DNA of 64,000 bases from Henckelia pumila (lineage: Eukaryota > Streptophyta > Magnoliopsida > Lamiales > Gesneriaceae), in NCBI RefSeq assembly GCF_033568475.1, contig NC_133120.1, positions 81,630,151-81,694,150 on the forward strand, given 5' to 3'. The position numbers and the translations under genes are program-made. The notes under the pieces were generated by a model. The model saw only the letters and a program-made list of their open reading frames with translations. It was not told the origin of the DNA and ran no database searches. Below, one piece after another: positions 1-10,717 of this stretch. The stretch's first letter is position 1. The number at the start of each line of letters is the position of its first letter.

Positions 1-787
1 TATAGAGAAAAAGGAGGAAGAGGAAAACCCCCAAATTATATTGGCTCAAAGGCTGATAGCCCAATTTGGAAATCAACGCCTCATAGGCCAACATATTTCT
101 AGTTCTTCTGATAGTAATATTATCCAAAAAAATGATCCTTTATATGATGAGTTTCAAGAATAAGGTAATTCCTGATTCTGAAGAATCTTATGCAAACATT
201 GCAAAAGAAAATGAAAATGATTCAGTATTATATACTAAGAATAAAAATAGAGAAATCATTCTTCTCATAGAAGAAAAAGATGAGCAATGGAAAAATACTC
301 CTTGGATTGTCATGGATAGATATCTATCACATACATCATATGTTCATGGTGCTTACAAGCCAAGAGGATATTATGAAAACCTCTTAATCTCTACCAAAAC
401 GGTGGAAATTACCCATTTTCAGAGTAATACTCAGCAAACGGAAAGTTATAACTTTTCCAAATTTATTATTAAGAAAATTATTTTTATTGAAGAATGAGGA
501 ATTTCTCCATTAGCAGAAAAAGAATTATATTCTACTCAAAATCAAATTACTTTTAAATATAATTATTGGGATTATATACAGAGTTTTTATACAACTCTAT
601 TCTATGAAAATTCAAAAAGAAAAAATTCTTGGATCTTGAAAATATGTGAAAATAATTCACATGATAATATTCCTAACTGGTTAATAAACCGGTGGCAATT
701 CTTTGGGCCTTCATCAAAAATCCTTCCTGAAGACTTCAAAAATTACTTTGAAGATTGGATCAGATTCTCTCCAAAGGTTATACAGAG
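1..787 (+). pseudogene. EPRV-A ORF2, left copy, 5' part (broken)
   Basis: This matches the right-hand ORF2 (from about 18676) almost base for base. Relative to that copy it has small deletions near 48 and 161, and a TGG-to-TGA stop at 495-497. The encoded protein begins with an Arg/Gly-rich stretch and then a Trp- and Tyr-rich region. Its function is unknown to me; the 3' ORF of florendovirus-like genomes occupies this place. The reading is cut at 787 by the copia element and resumes at 12043. Confidence 0.75.
783..787. repeat. 5-bp target-site duplication (CAGAG), left
   Basis: CAGAG at 783-787 just before the left LTR is repeated at 12043-12047 just after the right LTR. Joining the flanks at one copy gives the uninterrupted viral sequence seen at about 19477-19500, so the target and insertion are unambiguous. 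Confidence 0.95.
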
Positions 788-880
788 TGTTGAATCCGAT
801 ATTTTGGTGATAACAAACAACAACTCATCGTATAGGAATGTACTGCCAACCATTGTATTTCAGGAATCTACTACAACTTC

Positions 881-1064
881 TACCGGAAGCTTGTCAACCG
901 CCGTTGCTCTCGACCGGCTGAAGTCACAAGCCTATCGACTGGCTATCAAAACCAGCAGAGGATAAATCTATCTACCGGAAGCTTGTCAACCGCCTTTGTC
1001 TCTCGACCGATTGAAGTTACAAGCTTATCGACTGGTTATTCAAACCAGCAGAGGACAAATATCT
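881..1064 (+). repeat. Two 92-bp tandem repeats inside the LTR U3
   Basis: The unit starting TACCGGAAGCTTGTCAACCG at 881 recurs at 973 with point differences, and a degenerate third start follows near 1068. The same pair is present in the right LTR. It lies upstream of the TATA box, where retrotransposon U3 enhancers are commonly found (inference). Confidence 0.8.
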
Positions 1065-1390
1065 CTACAGGTAGAATGTCAATTGCTTATTAGGATATCT
1101 CAAGACAAGTACCTGTGACAAGATGTTCCTTGCAAAGATCTTTTATTAAAAGCAGAACCGGCGTATCAGAAGATTTGTTGACTCCTGCAATCGAGACAAC
1201 AGGTTGCACCAAAATGGCAAAAACACAGAATGACTACAGATAAAGCATTCGACCGTTTATTCCAGTTTTGGACCCTGGAAGTTGTCTGTAGTGTACGATC
1301 TTCATGCAGAATCATCAATGCATTTATGAGCATTAAATGTGCATTCAATGCAGCATCAGAACGTTCAAAATAAAGACGTTGATGATTGAC

Positions 1391-1400
1391 CTATATAAAG
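1391..1400 (+). promoter_or_regulatory. LTR TATA box
   Basis: CTATATAAAG lies about 600 bp into the LTR and is conserved at 11321-11330 in the right LTR. It is the likely core promoter for genomic RNA, placing U3 upstream and R/U5 downstream. Confidence 0.7.
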
Positions 1401-2114
1401 GGAAGATTGCTCAAGAAACAAAGGGGACAACGGTGAGAGACAAGCAATTCAGAAAAATCTCAATCAACTCAATCACTTGAATAATATCAGAAGTCCTCAT
1501 CTGATATACTTGAGCACACTCACAAGATCATTCATCTACTGCTCAAATAAACCCTCGCCTACAGTTCACATATCTGATCGTCAAGGATCATCCTAGGGTT
1601 TCCAAGCCTCTCGACCGCTCTACAGTCTGAGAAGCTCAACTCAACTATACTCAGTGTTGAAGAGACTTGAAGCTGCTCTGAAAGCTTCCACCAGTCTGAT
1701 AAGAACTGAGAATCTTATCTGTGTAAATCTAGGAGTTTCTGATTAGGCATTGGATAAGTCCTAAGTCTGAAGTGGGTGTATTACAAGACGTTGTAATAAC
1801 CAAAGTCTTCTAGTGAATTCCTTCCTAAGTGGAAGAAGGGGAGACGTAGAAGGATTAAGCCTTCGAACTTCCATAAAATCGTGCTTTAGCCTTTACTGCC
1901 ATTTATCTTACATCCTGCTCATACATTGCTTTATAAACTTTGCATCACTAAAACCTCTGAACTAGTTCCGCACTATTTAAGTTGTTCAAAATGTTTTAGA
2001 AGTTGAGAAAACAGATTAAGTGAACTAAACCTCACTTGATCATTCTAAAGAAGAAGAAGAAAAGTTTCAGAGTGTATTCACCCCCCCTCTACCCTCTGAA
2101 CCGATCCCAACAAG

Positions 2115-2126
2115 TGGTATCAGAGC
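2115..2126 (+). other. Primer-binding site (tRNA-iMet)
   Basis: TGGTATCAGAGC, complementary to the 3' end of plant initiator tRNA-Met, starts two bases after the LTR end. This is the standard PBS of copia elements. Confidence 0.9.
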
Positions 2127-2165
2127 GGGTTCCTTTCTCAACTGTTGATCTAAAGTTTTAAAATC

Positions 2166-4178
2166 ATGACTTCTTTCAACAGAATTCCTATGTTTTCTAA
2201 AGAAGAGTATGATGATTGGAAAATTCGCATGCAGGCACATCTTGCAGCACAGGATGATGACATGCTATATGTCATAACAGACGGTCCTATCAAAATTATG
2301 AAGGTCAACCCAGCTCTAGCCGATGGTGCAGGACAAATGATTGAGAAACCAAGAGCTGAGTGGACCACTGAGAACAAAAAGAAGGCCAATCTTGACAATG
2401 TGGCCCGGGACATCCTATACAAAACACTGGACAAGAATATGTTCAGCAAAATCAAGTCATGTTCCACAGCAAAGGAGATTTGGGAGAAGCTCACTCAGCT
2501 GTGTGAAGGGAATGACCAGACAAAGGAAAACAAGCTTACCTTGGCCATTCAAAAATATGACAACGCCAAAATGAAGCCAGGGGAAACCATGGCTGAATTT
2601 GATGAACGGTTCAGTAGTATCATTTGTGATCTTATTGCTTTAGGTAAAACTTATACTAACCGTGAAATTGCTGTGAAGGTTATGAGAGCTCTGCCCAAAG
2701 AATGGGAGATCAAGACAGTGGCCATGAGAGAGTCGAAAGACTTGAGCAAGGTTGAACTGCATGATCTCTTTGCAGATCTTAAAGCCTACGAGTTCGAGCT
2801 CAACATGAGAACAGAAGATGAACCATCTACCTCTCAACCAACCAAGGCCTTAACCTCAACCGTGATACGTCCACCGGTCGAGGAAGCTCCAAAGAGATCA
2901 GCTGAGCAAATCAGCAATGAAGCCATGACACTCTTTGTCAAGAAATTTGGTAAATTTATGCGTAAAAACAATTCTAATTTTAAAAATTATCATAAATCGG
3001 ACCATACAAACGATGGTCCTACTTGTTTTAACTGTGGCAAGCCAGGCCATTTTATTGCAGAGTGTACCAAGCCTAAGAGCAATGATCAGAAGCAATTTTC
3101 TGAAAGAAGAAGGGGCAAGGAGGACAAGAGGACCCTTAGAAAAGGAAGAGACCAAAGGGTTCTAGTAGCAGATGAAAGCAAAAGCAAGTGGGCCGAGTCT
3201 GACTCCGATAACTCCAATACCGGAAGCTCTTCAGATGACAGCGATGATGAAAAGGTGGAATGCCTTATGGCCGACATCGAAGAAGAAGCTGAGGAGGTAT
3301 TTGACTTTGGCTCACCTGAATTTACTCACAGTGATTTGGTTACTGCTTTACACGAAATGGCTAATGAATACAAAGCATTATCCAAGGAGTTCGAGGAAGT
3401 AAAGGCAGAAAGAGCTGACCTAAAAGATAAGTCAAGCGAATCAAGCTGCATGCAGCAAAAAGAGCTTGATGGTCTTAAGGTCAAGCTAAGTCTGCTGGCT
3501 ACTGAGAACGACACCTTGAAAAGAGTATTCCAAGCTACCTTGATTGAGAATAAAAAACTACTTGAAACCATTAAGGCTTGGAATAAATCTTCTGTAACCA
3601 TTGACAAGATTCAAGAAATCCAAAGACCGGTACATGATAAGACCGGTCTAGGGTTTGGAACAAATGAACAGTCTATGGAGTCATGTATTCAGTCAAGCTT
3701 GGACAAAGGCAATCTTAACAAAATAAGATTTGTCAGGTCCAGCACGATATATGAACACGATAAGTGCAGCTTTGACAAAAATCAGAAAGTATCTAACGAA
3801 CGAAGTTCTAAGCATAGAGGGCTGGGATATGTGGATCCCCAGATCTCTAATCAAATAGGAACCTGGATCAAACCTAAACCTAATGAAAGAAGAAAGGGAA
3901 ACCAATCTAATTTCAAAAGGCCATGGAATGAGCCTAACTACTCTAAGAAAAGATGGTCAAAGGAGAAGCCTTACCAGTACTTTAATTGCAGGCCAGTTCA
4001 AAAGAGGTACAGGCTAACTGATAAAAATCAAAAAGGCAAGCAGCACACAGCAACCTCACAAGCACACACATTTACTGCCTATCGACCGCACAGATTTCTG
4101 GACACACACACGGGCAAACCTGTAAGGGTGTTCCAGGTGTGGGTTCCGAAAGGGCTAATCCGACCTGGACCCTACTAG
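2166..4178 (+). CDS. gag: copia Gag, 670 aa
   Basis: Encodes the retrotransposon capsid/nucleocapsid protein, which packages element RNA in cytoplasmic virus-like particles. The N-terminal 230 residues are a UBN2/DUF4219-type gag domain beginning MTSFNRIPMFSKEEYDDWK. A single CCHC knuckle (CFNCGKPGHFIAEC) lies near residue 290. Next come an acidic Ser/Asp stretch, a heptad-like coiled coil (about 390-460) and a basic tail. The ATG at 2166 is 40 nt after the PBS. The length is large for copia gag and typical of Sireviruses. The frame stops at a TAG (4176-4178), and pol continues in the same frame, so pol would need readthrough or the stop is a mutation. Confidence 0.9.
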   Translation: MTSFNRIPMFSKEEYDDWKIRMQAHLAAQDDDMLYVITDGPIKIMKVNPALADGAGQMIEKPRAEWTTENKKKANLDNVARDILYKTLDKNMFSKIKSCSTAKEIWEKLTQLCEGNDQTKENKLTLAIQKYDNAKMKPGETMAEFDERFSSIICDLIALGKTYTNREIAVKVMRALPKEWEIKTVAMRESKDLSKVELHDLFADLKAYEFELNMRTEDEPSTSQPTKALTSTVIRPPVEEAPKRSAEQISNEAMTLFVKKFGKFMRKNNSNFKNYHKSDHTNDGPTCFNCGKPGHFIAECTKPKSNDQKQFSERRRGKEDKRTLRKGRDQRVLVADESKSKWAESDSDNSNTGSSSDDSDDEKVECLMADIEEEAEEVFDFGSPEFTHSDLVTALHEMANEYKALSKEFEEVKAERADLKDKSSESSCMQQKELDGLKVKLSLLATENDTLKRVFQATLIENKKLLETIKAWNKSSVTIDKIQEIQRPVHDKTGLGFGTNEQSMESCIQSSLDKGNLNKIRFVRSSTIYEHDKCSFDKNQKVSNERSSKHRGLGYVDPQISNQIGTWIKPKPNERRKGNQSNFKRPWNEPNYSKKRWSKEKPYQYFNCRPVQKRYRLTDKNQKGKQHTATSQAHTFTAYRPHRFLDTHTGKPVRVFQVWVPKGLIRPGPY

Positions 4179-7100
4179 ATATGGGTACCAAAAGTTCTTC
4201 ACCCTTTGCAGGTACTAAAAGTCCAAACAGGCGAGAAAACCACTTCTATCAAGGACACTACCTGGTATTTAGATAGCGGTTGCTCACGACACATGACAGG
4301 GAATCCAGAACTTCTAACAGAAGTGGTGTTGTGCAAAGGACCAAAGATCAGCTTTGGAGACAACTCCAAAGGTAAAACCGTGGGTAAGGGTAAGATTATC
4401 CATGGTAACATCATTATTAAAGATGTGTTACTTGTTGACAAACTATGCTATAATTTGATAAGTATTAGTCAACTATGTGACAATGATCATTCGGTCGAGT
4501 TTCACAAACACACTTGCCTCATAAAAAATGACAAAGGTGAGACTCTTATGACCGGTGTATGAGACCTAAACACCTACAAGGTAAACTGGTCTTGCTCACA
4601 TATTTCTTCACCTACTTGTCTTACTGCTCATCATGATAAACATTGGTTGTGGCATAAGCGATTAAATCATCTAAATTTTAAGTCCATTTCTAACTTGAGG
4701 AAGCATGATTTGGTTTCTGGACTGCCCGAAGGAGATTTTATAAAAGACAAAGTTTGTCCTGCTTGTCAACTAGGAAAGCAGGTGAGAGCAACTTTTAAAA
4801 ATAAAGGGTGTATGTCTTCTTCCAAATGTTTAGACTTACTTCACATGGACCTATTTGGTCCTATACCAGTAAGAAGCTTAGAGGGAATGAGATATGCTCT
4901 TGTTGTTATAGATGACTTTTCTCGATTTACTTGGGTCATCTTTCTCTCTTCAAAAGATCAAACTGCACCTCACCTGATTAAGCTTTTTAAACGCTTGCAA
5001 AATGAACAATCTACTGTAATAGATAGGATCAGGAGTGATAGAGGGACTGAATTTTTAAACACCACTCTTATGACTTATCTAGATGATCAGGGAATCAAGC
5101 ATGAGTTGTTAGCTGCTAGATCCCCACAGCAAAATGGGGTGGCTGAAAGAAGGAACCGTACTTTAAAAGAAGCAGCCAGAACTATGATTGCTGATTCAAA
5201 TGTTTCTCAAAGGCTTTGGGCAGAAGCAGTTAACACAGCTTGCTATACTCAAAACAGATCTATGATTAATAAACGTTTTAACAAAACTCCATATGAGATC
5301 TGGAATGGCACAAAACCTGATATTTCATACTTCAAAATTTTTGGGTGCAAATGCTTTATCCATAACAATGGCAAAAACCATTTGACAGCCTTCGATGCCA
5401 AAGCAGACGAAGGAACTTTTATTGGTTACTCAGCCGTTAGCAGAGCTTATCGAGTGTTCAATCAAAGATCACTAACGGTCGAGGAAACCATTCATGTTAT
5501 TTTTGATGAATCTACTCTTTGTACAGAACAAACTCAAGGGAGCATAAATGATCTGAGTCACAGATTGGAAAACATAAATCTACAGGAAGAGAGTGACAGT
5601 GATCTATATCCTCCAAAGAAGGATGATCCAGCTCCCTCTACCGTTTGTGATCAAACAAGGCCAGAAGTGGATCCACCGGTTGATAACAATCCTCCAGCCA
5701 ATGATGATCCAGTAAACGAGGACGTTCATCAACCAATTGATGACAACCCTTTAGGAAATTATTTTAGGTGGAACAAAAATCATCCACCTGGGTTGGTCAT
5801 AGGTGACCCTTCTGCTCCTCGAAAAACACGTGGTCAAATGATTAATGAATTCTTGCATGCAGCTTTCATATCTCAGGTAGAGCCCAAGAAGATAGATGAA
5901 GCCCTATCAGATGCCAGCTGGATCGAGGCAATGCAAGAAGAACTGAATCAATTCACCCGCAACAATGTTTGGCATCTAGTTCCTCGACCGGAAAATCAAA
6001 ATGTGATTGGAACTAGATGGGTGTTTCGTAACAAGCTCGATGAACATGGCACTGTTGTGCGTAACAAAGCTCGACTTGTTGCCCAAGGATTTAGACAAGA
6101 AGAAGGCATAGACTTTGAGGAATCCTTCGCGCCAGTTGCAAGACTAGAAGCAATCCGCATCCTTCTTGCTTATGCAGCCTTCAAAAATTTTAAAGTTTAT
6201 CAAATGGATGTCAAGTCTGCATTCCTCAATGGTCTACTTCAAGAAGAGGTGTATGTTGAACAACCACCAGGTTTTGTCAATCCTACTCATCCTCAATATA
6301 TCTATAAACTTGACAAAGCTCTTTATGGATTAAAACAAGCACCACGTGCTTGGTATGACACATTACTAAAATTTTTACTGGAACATGATTTCCAAATTGG
6401 AACGGTCGATAAGACCCTGTTTAAATTTGTAAAAGGTGATCATGTGTTACTAGTACAAATTTATGTTGATGACATTATATTTGGGTCAACTAACCCCAAG
6501 TTGTGCTCAAAGTTCTCTAAGCTGATGCAGGAGAAGTTTGAAATGAGCATGATGGGCGAGCTAAACTTCTTTCTTGGACTTCAAGTGAAGCAACTTGAAA
6601 CTGGAATATTTATCAATCAGTCCAAGTATGCCAAGGAATTGGTAAAGAAGTTTGGAATGGAACAATGCTCAACTGCATCTACCCCCATGAGTACATCAAT
6701 CAAGCTTGATAAAGATGAAGGGGGAATTCCGGTCGAGGTAACCATGTATCGAGGCCTTATTGGCTCATTGCTTTATTTGACTGCCAGTCGACCGGATATT
6801 ATGTATTCAGTCTGTCTATGTGCTAGATTTCAAGCAGCACCTAAGCAATCTCATTTCATTGCTGTCAAACGAATCATTAAATATATTAAAGGAACTACTA
6901 ATGTGGGTCTTTGGTATCCCAAAGATTCAAATCTTAATCTTATTGGCTATTCAGATGCAGATTATGCAGGGTGTAGAATTGATCGCAAAAGTACAAGCGG
7001 CACATGTCAATTCCTTGGAGATAGACTGATTTCGTGGTCAAGTAAGAAGCAGACATCAATTGCTACCTCGACCGCCGAAGCAGAATACCTTGCTGCTGGC

Positions 7101-7406
7101 AGCTGTTGTGCTCAAATACTTTGGATTCAACAGCAGCTTAAGGATTATGGAATCCGGTCGAGTGAAGCTCCAATCTACTGTGACAATACAAGTGCCATAG
7201 CCATCACTCTCAATCCAGTGATGCACTCTAGGACAAAGCACATTGATGTCAGGCATCACTTTATCCGAGATCATGTCTTAAAGAAGGAAATCAGGCTGGA
7301 ATACATCTCTACCGATCAGCAAGCAGCAGACATATTCACCAAGCCTCTACCGGACGCTAAGTTTTCATATTTTCGAAATATTCTTGGCTTAGTAGATCTG
7401 AGTTAG
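4179..7406 (+). pseudogene. pol: copia Pol (PR-INT-RT-RNase H) with in-frame stops
   Basis: Same frame as gag. The protease motif DSGCSRHMTG is near 4270. Integrase follows, with an HHCC domain (H-x-LNH ... CPACQLGK, 4650-4790) and DDE residues in HMDLFGP, SDRGTEF and NGVAERRNR. The RT has the YVDDIIFG active site near 6463. RNase H has SDADYAG and STAEAEY, ending near KHIDVRHHF. The order PR-INT-RT-RH is diagnostic of Ty1/copia. Two stops interrupt it: TAG at 4176-4178 between gag and protease, and TGA at 4560-4562 between protease and integrase. The TGA fits a CGA codon changed at a CpG. The remainder, 4647-7406, is open for 919 codons. Confidence 0.9.
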
Positions 7407-7419
7407 TATGCATGTTTTT

Positions 7420-7430
7420 AGGGGGAATGG
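7420..7430 (+). other. PPT-like tract just after pol
   Basis: AGGGGGAATGG lies 14 nt after the pol stop and resembles the true polypurine tract at the 3' end (AAAAAGGGGGAAA). It may be the ancestral PPT position before the third ORF was added, or a secondary plus-strand primer. Multiple PPTs are reported in Sireviruses. Confidence 0.45.
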
Positions 7431-7640
7431 TTGCCATTATGCCATTAATAGCTTAGCTTTTACATTGCCATAAATAGTGGCATATCATCCGCCTTAAACT
7501 AGTGTCTGACAGGCTTAGTACTAGCAGCCTTGTGCTTTGAACCAGTTGACATTAATTGGGCGCGGTGATTATTCTCCTCAAAATTTTTTTTTGAATTTCA
7601 AAAACACTTGTTCATGACGTCACCCTATGGCCCATAGGTT

Positions 7641-7650
7641 CCTATATATA
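7641..7650 (+). promoter_or_regulatory. Candidate internal TATA box for the third ORF
   Basis: CCTATATATA followed by CTC and a CA-rich stretch sits 124 nt upstream of the third ORF ATG, in the 367-bp non-coding gap after pol. This is the layout of a normal plant core promoter plus 5' UTR. It would let the third ORF be expressed from its own mRNA (inference). Confidence 0.45.
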
Positions 7651-7773
7651 CCTCTTTACACTCGTATATCAACCTTTCACATTTGCTAAAGCTTTCATAT
7701 TGCACTAAACGCATCATCGAATTACTCTCTAGATTTTGCTTACTTTCTGCTCTAGTTCCTATTTACAGCTATC

Positions 7774-10599
7774 ATGTCGATCCAGAAGACCTGCCTGGAA
7801 ATCAACTTTGACTCCGTGGTTAAGGCAAACAATGCAGGAATTACAGAGGTCTTCACCATGCTTGAAGCCTCTGGACTGAAGAAATTTCTGGAATGCAGTG
7901 CCATCTGCGATTTTCCTGTTTTGAAGGAGTTCTTCACTACCGCTCAAATCAAGCATGGGACTATCAAATGCGTGATCAAGACAGAAGTCTACTCTTTCAA
8001 TCAGCAGTTCTTCGCTAGCACTTTTGATCTGCCCTCCAGGGGTTTGACAAAATGCACGGATATTCCAGACGGTAACTGCTCTTACTGGTTGAAGGAGTTC
8101 TCAACCACTGATGCTCCAATCAAACTGCCGGCCCAGAAGACATCTCTCAAAGCTCCATTCAGGCTCTTGACCAACATCGTAGCCAAGAATCTTCTGGCCA
8201 AGGCTGGTTCTTACGACAAAGTGACACTGGAGAAATTTCAATACATGGCGTGTATTGCCTCCAAGATCAACATAAACTGGTCAGACATTCTGTTCAATAT
8301 TCTATGTGAAATGATCAGGGGCAAAGGGCAATCCGAGGGATTTGCTCTACAAATTTGCCGCATTTTGAGCATCCTTGGAGTGGACTTCTCCAAAACTGAG
8401 CCTCTGCATCCCACCAAATGGCTCAACAAGTCCACGATTCTCAAATTCCTGAACAAAAAGGAGACTGCGGTCGACACCTTGCCCGCTACCGCAAAGATTA
8501 TTGCTATCCCACAACCGCTTTCAACGGTTCCGGTCGTGGCCAAACCACTCGACACCAAAAAGTCTGCCAAGCGCCAACTGATCATCGAATCTGACTCTGA
8601 AGACGAATCACGTGAGAATGTTCCACTGATTCAAGCTTTCAGCAAATCATCTCCTTCTCTATCCAAAGCAGCTGTGTCATCTACGTCTGCAGGCGAGAAG
8701 AAGAGGCAGCACAAGAAGCTAAAGTCTCTGTCTGGCCTTGCTCCTACCCTGCCAACGGTCGAGACCACTACCGCTGCTGCTTCTACTGCTCCTCATCCTA
8801 CAAAGGGTGTGACAATCCGGGAAGGTGCCTTATCAGCTCCTAAGGTCACTCTAGCTGATCCCAAAGACAAAGGGAAAGGTGTGATGATCTACACACCCAA
8901 GGCTCAACCAGCAGCTACGATAGAGCTCAATCTGATCATCTCACACGTCCTCCGCACTGTCAAGCGTCACCTACAACGCTTTGACAGATGGCATCACTCC
9001 CGCACACACCTGACTCTGGCTCAAATATTTCCTAAATGGAAATCTCTAAACGTCATTGAGCAGAAGATGCTTCTATTTGCTGATACTGAAGATATCGTGG
9101 AGGCTCTGGGAAGAAGACAGCTCATAGACTTGAAGCTTCGAGGAAGCCTGCTATCTCTGCTAATTAATGAGCGTGTCAAGAATTTCAAATCCAAGAGTCC
9201 TACCGCTGCCGATGACTTTGTGATTTTGACTGGACTACAGGATAGTCTACGTCAAATCACTCAACTACTTCAGCACTTCCAAGCTCTCAACAATGTCAAA
9301 ACACCAGCTTCAGCAGCCTGTTTACAAGCTTATGTGCTGGAAGGACAAGTGATGATGAAGACCTTTCTCACTCAAGATCAGGGTGAAGAAGACGTCTATG
9401 CTTTTTCTTCTTCAGATGGGATTCTGACCGATCTCATCACTGCCGACCTATTTCAATCATCTGCTCTAAAATCGAGTGTGGCAGCCTCTTCATCGGTCGA
9501 CCCCTCCTCCACCGTAGTCCAAGCAGTCACTCAACCGGAAGTAGTTGTGATTGCTCACTCCTCTCCAGTGACGACCGCTCACACCTCTCCCAGTCGTCCA
9601 CAAGATGTTTTAGAAATGGTAGCACAAGAGATACCTGTCACCTCTGTGACAGAGGCTCCTTGCAGTAGTGCAGCAATAGTGCCCCCAATGGAGACGCCAA
9701 GCACTATTGTATCACCTGCATCTTCAGTACAGCAAGTGACTGATGCTGATCAAGCACATCAACCGTCTCCATCCACTGAAAAGTTTATGGAAGATCTCAT
9801 TATGGATGAACCAAGTGCTGATCCTGATACTCCACCAACCATATTGGCTGCAGTCGAGACTATTACATCTCCAACTGTACCATTATTGGAGGGTCCATCA
9901 TCTAGCTCTCCAGCCAGATCACCATCACTACATCATCTTGAGTCAAGCCCGGTTTCACCAAGAAATGACCAACAAGGGCAAATGCTTCAGACTGATGATT
10001 CTTTGATTGACGCCATGGCCGCAGCTCTAGATCATACCTTGATTAATAGGCTACATGAGCTCACGCAAACGGTTAGGTCCTTCTCTCAAGATATCACTAA
10101 CTCCTCCTTCTCCGTCGATAATTCACGCCAGACGATGATTCGGCATTTCGAGACCGTGTCTCGAGACCTTGCTCGTATGACCACAGAGATCACTAATCAT
10201 CATCGCACTCAAATCAACACGCTCTCTACCGTCTCTGAACAAGTTGTCCGATCCGAAAATCGCCTTCACAAGCAGTTGAATGATCGGATGGACACTATGC
10301 AAGCTACTCTACTTGCTCAACTCAATGCAAAGATTGACAATATGCAATCCTGCCTTGGCACTCAACTCACTGAGATCATCGTTCGACTCAACCAAGGTGA
10401 TGCCAAAAGGGGGAAGAAGAGCAACGTAGAGCAGCAGAGGCAAGAAGACGAGAAGAAGAGTCCAGAAGAAAGGAAGAAGCCGACAGAAGAAGTAGAGAAG
10501 GCGACAGGTCAGGCGATAGGTCGGGAGGAGCCAGTTGGTTCAAAAGATGAACAATCTTCACTTATCTCAGCTGCATTTCATTTTGACTTTCTTCTGTAG
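7774..10599 (+). CDS. Third ORF of the copia element, 941 aa, unknown function
   Basis: Intact sense-strand ORF between pol and the PPT. Residues 1-230 look globular and are related, as I recall, to retroelement-linked proteins abundant in Gesneriaceae genomes; I cannot confirm this here. Residues 230-330 are basic with a Ser/Asp patch. The middle (about 550-760) is Ser/Thr/Pro-rich and low complexity. Residues about 760-880 look like a long coiled coil, and the tail is Lys/Glu-rich. I see no signal peptide or clear membrane segment, so it does not look like an envelope protein. Sireviruses such as SIRE1 carry an ORF in this place. The ATG at 7774 is the first good start after the internal TATA. 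Confidence 0.75.
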   Translation: MSIQKTCLEINFDSVVKANNAGITEVFTMLEASGLKKFLECSAICDFPVLKEFFTTAQIKHGTIKCVIKTEVYSFNQQFFASTFDLPSRGLTKCTDIPDGNCSYWLKEFSTTDAPIKLPAQKTSLKAPFRLLTNIVAKNLLAKAGSYDKVTLEKFQYMACIASKININWSDILFNILCEMIRGKGQSEGFALQICRILSILGVDFSKTEPLHPTKWLNKSTILKFLNKKETAVDTLPATAKIIAIPQPLSTVPVVAKPLDTKKSAKRQLIIESDSEDESRENVPLIQAFSKSSPSLSKAAVSSTSAGEKKRQHKKLKSLSGLAPTLPTVETTTAAASTAPHPTKGVTIREGALSAPKVTLADPKDKGKGVMIYTPKAQPAATIELNLIISHVLRTVKRHLQRFDRWHHSRTHLTLAQIFPKWKSLNVIEQKMLLFADTEDIVEALGRRQLIDLKLRGSLLSLLINERVKNFKSKSPTAADDFVILTGLQDSLRQITQLLQHFQALNNVKTPASAACLQAYVLEGQVMMKTFLTQDQGEEDVYAFSSSDGILTDLITADLFQSSALKSSVAASSSVDPSSTVVQAVTQPEVVVIAHSSPVTTAHTSPSRPQDVLEMVAQEIPVTSVTEAPCSSAAIVPPMETPSTIVSPASSVQQVTDADQAHQPSPSTEKFMEDLIMDEPSADPDTPPTILAAVETITSPTVPLLEGPSSSSPARSPSLHHLESSPVSPRNDQQGQMLQTDDSLIDAMAAALDHTLINRLHELTQTVRSFSQDITNSSFSVDNSRQTMIRHFETVSRDLARMTTEITNHHRTQINTLSTVSEQVVRSENRLHKQLNDRMDTMQATLLAQLNAKIDNMQSCLGTQLTEIIVRLNQGDAKRGKKSNVEQQRQEDEKKSPEERKKPTEEVEKATGQAIGREEPVGSKDEQSSLISAAFHFDFLL

Positions 10600-10703
10600 G
10601 TGTAATAAAAATGTTTATTGTACTTAATGAAATTCATTCTCTCAATGAAGTTCATTGTACTACTTTCATATTGTTCTTGGGGCACTTAAGTTTTGTCATC
10701 ACC

Positions 10704-10717
10704 AAAAAGGGGGAAAT
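10704..10717 (+). other. Polypurine tract
   Basis: AAAAAGGGGGAAA followed by a T lies immediately before the right LTR start (TGTTG). It is the expected primer for plus-strand DNA synthesis. Confidence 0.9.

Larger units (their letters stand above)
788..2112 (+). repeat. copia left LTR
   Basis: Starts TGTTGAATCC and ends CCGATCCCAACA directly before the PBS. It is identical in length to the LTR at 10718-12042 and about 99.4% identical by eye. It contains a TATA box (1391-1400), two 92-bp tandem units (881-1064) and four copies of the TCGACCG motif. Confidence 0.95.

Noticed and set aside
7759-7956. Minus-strand ORFs within and before the copia third ORF
   Set aside because: They lie opposite the long open third ORF and have no domain; shadows of the coding strand.
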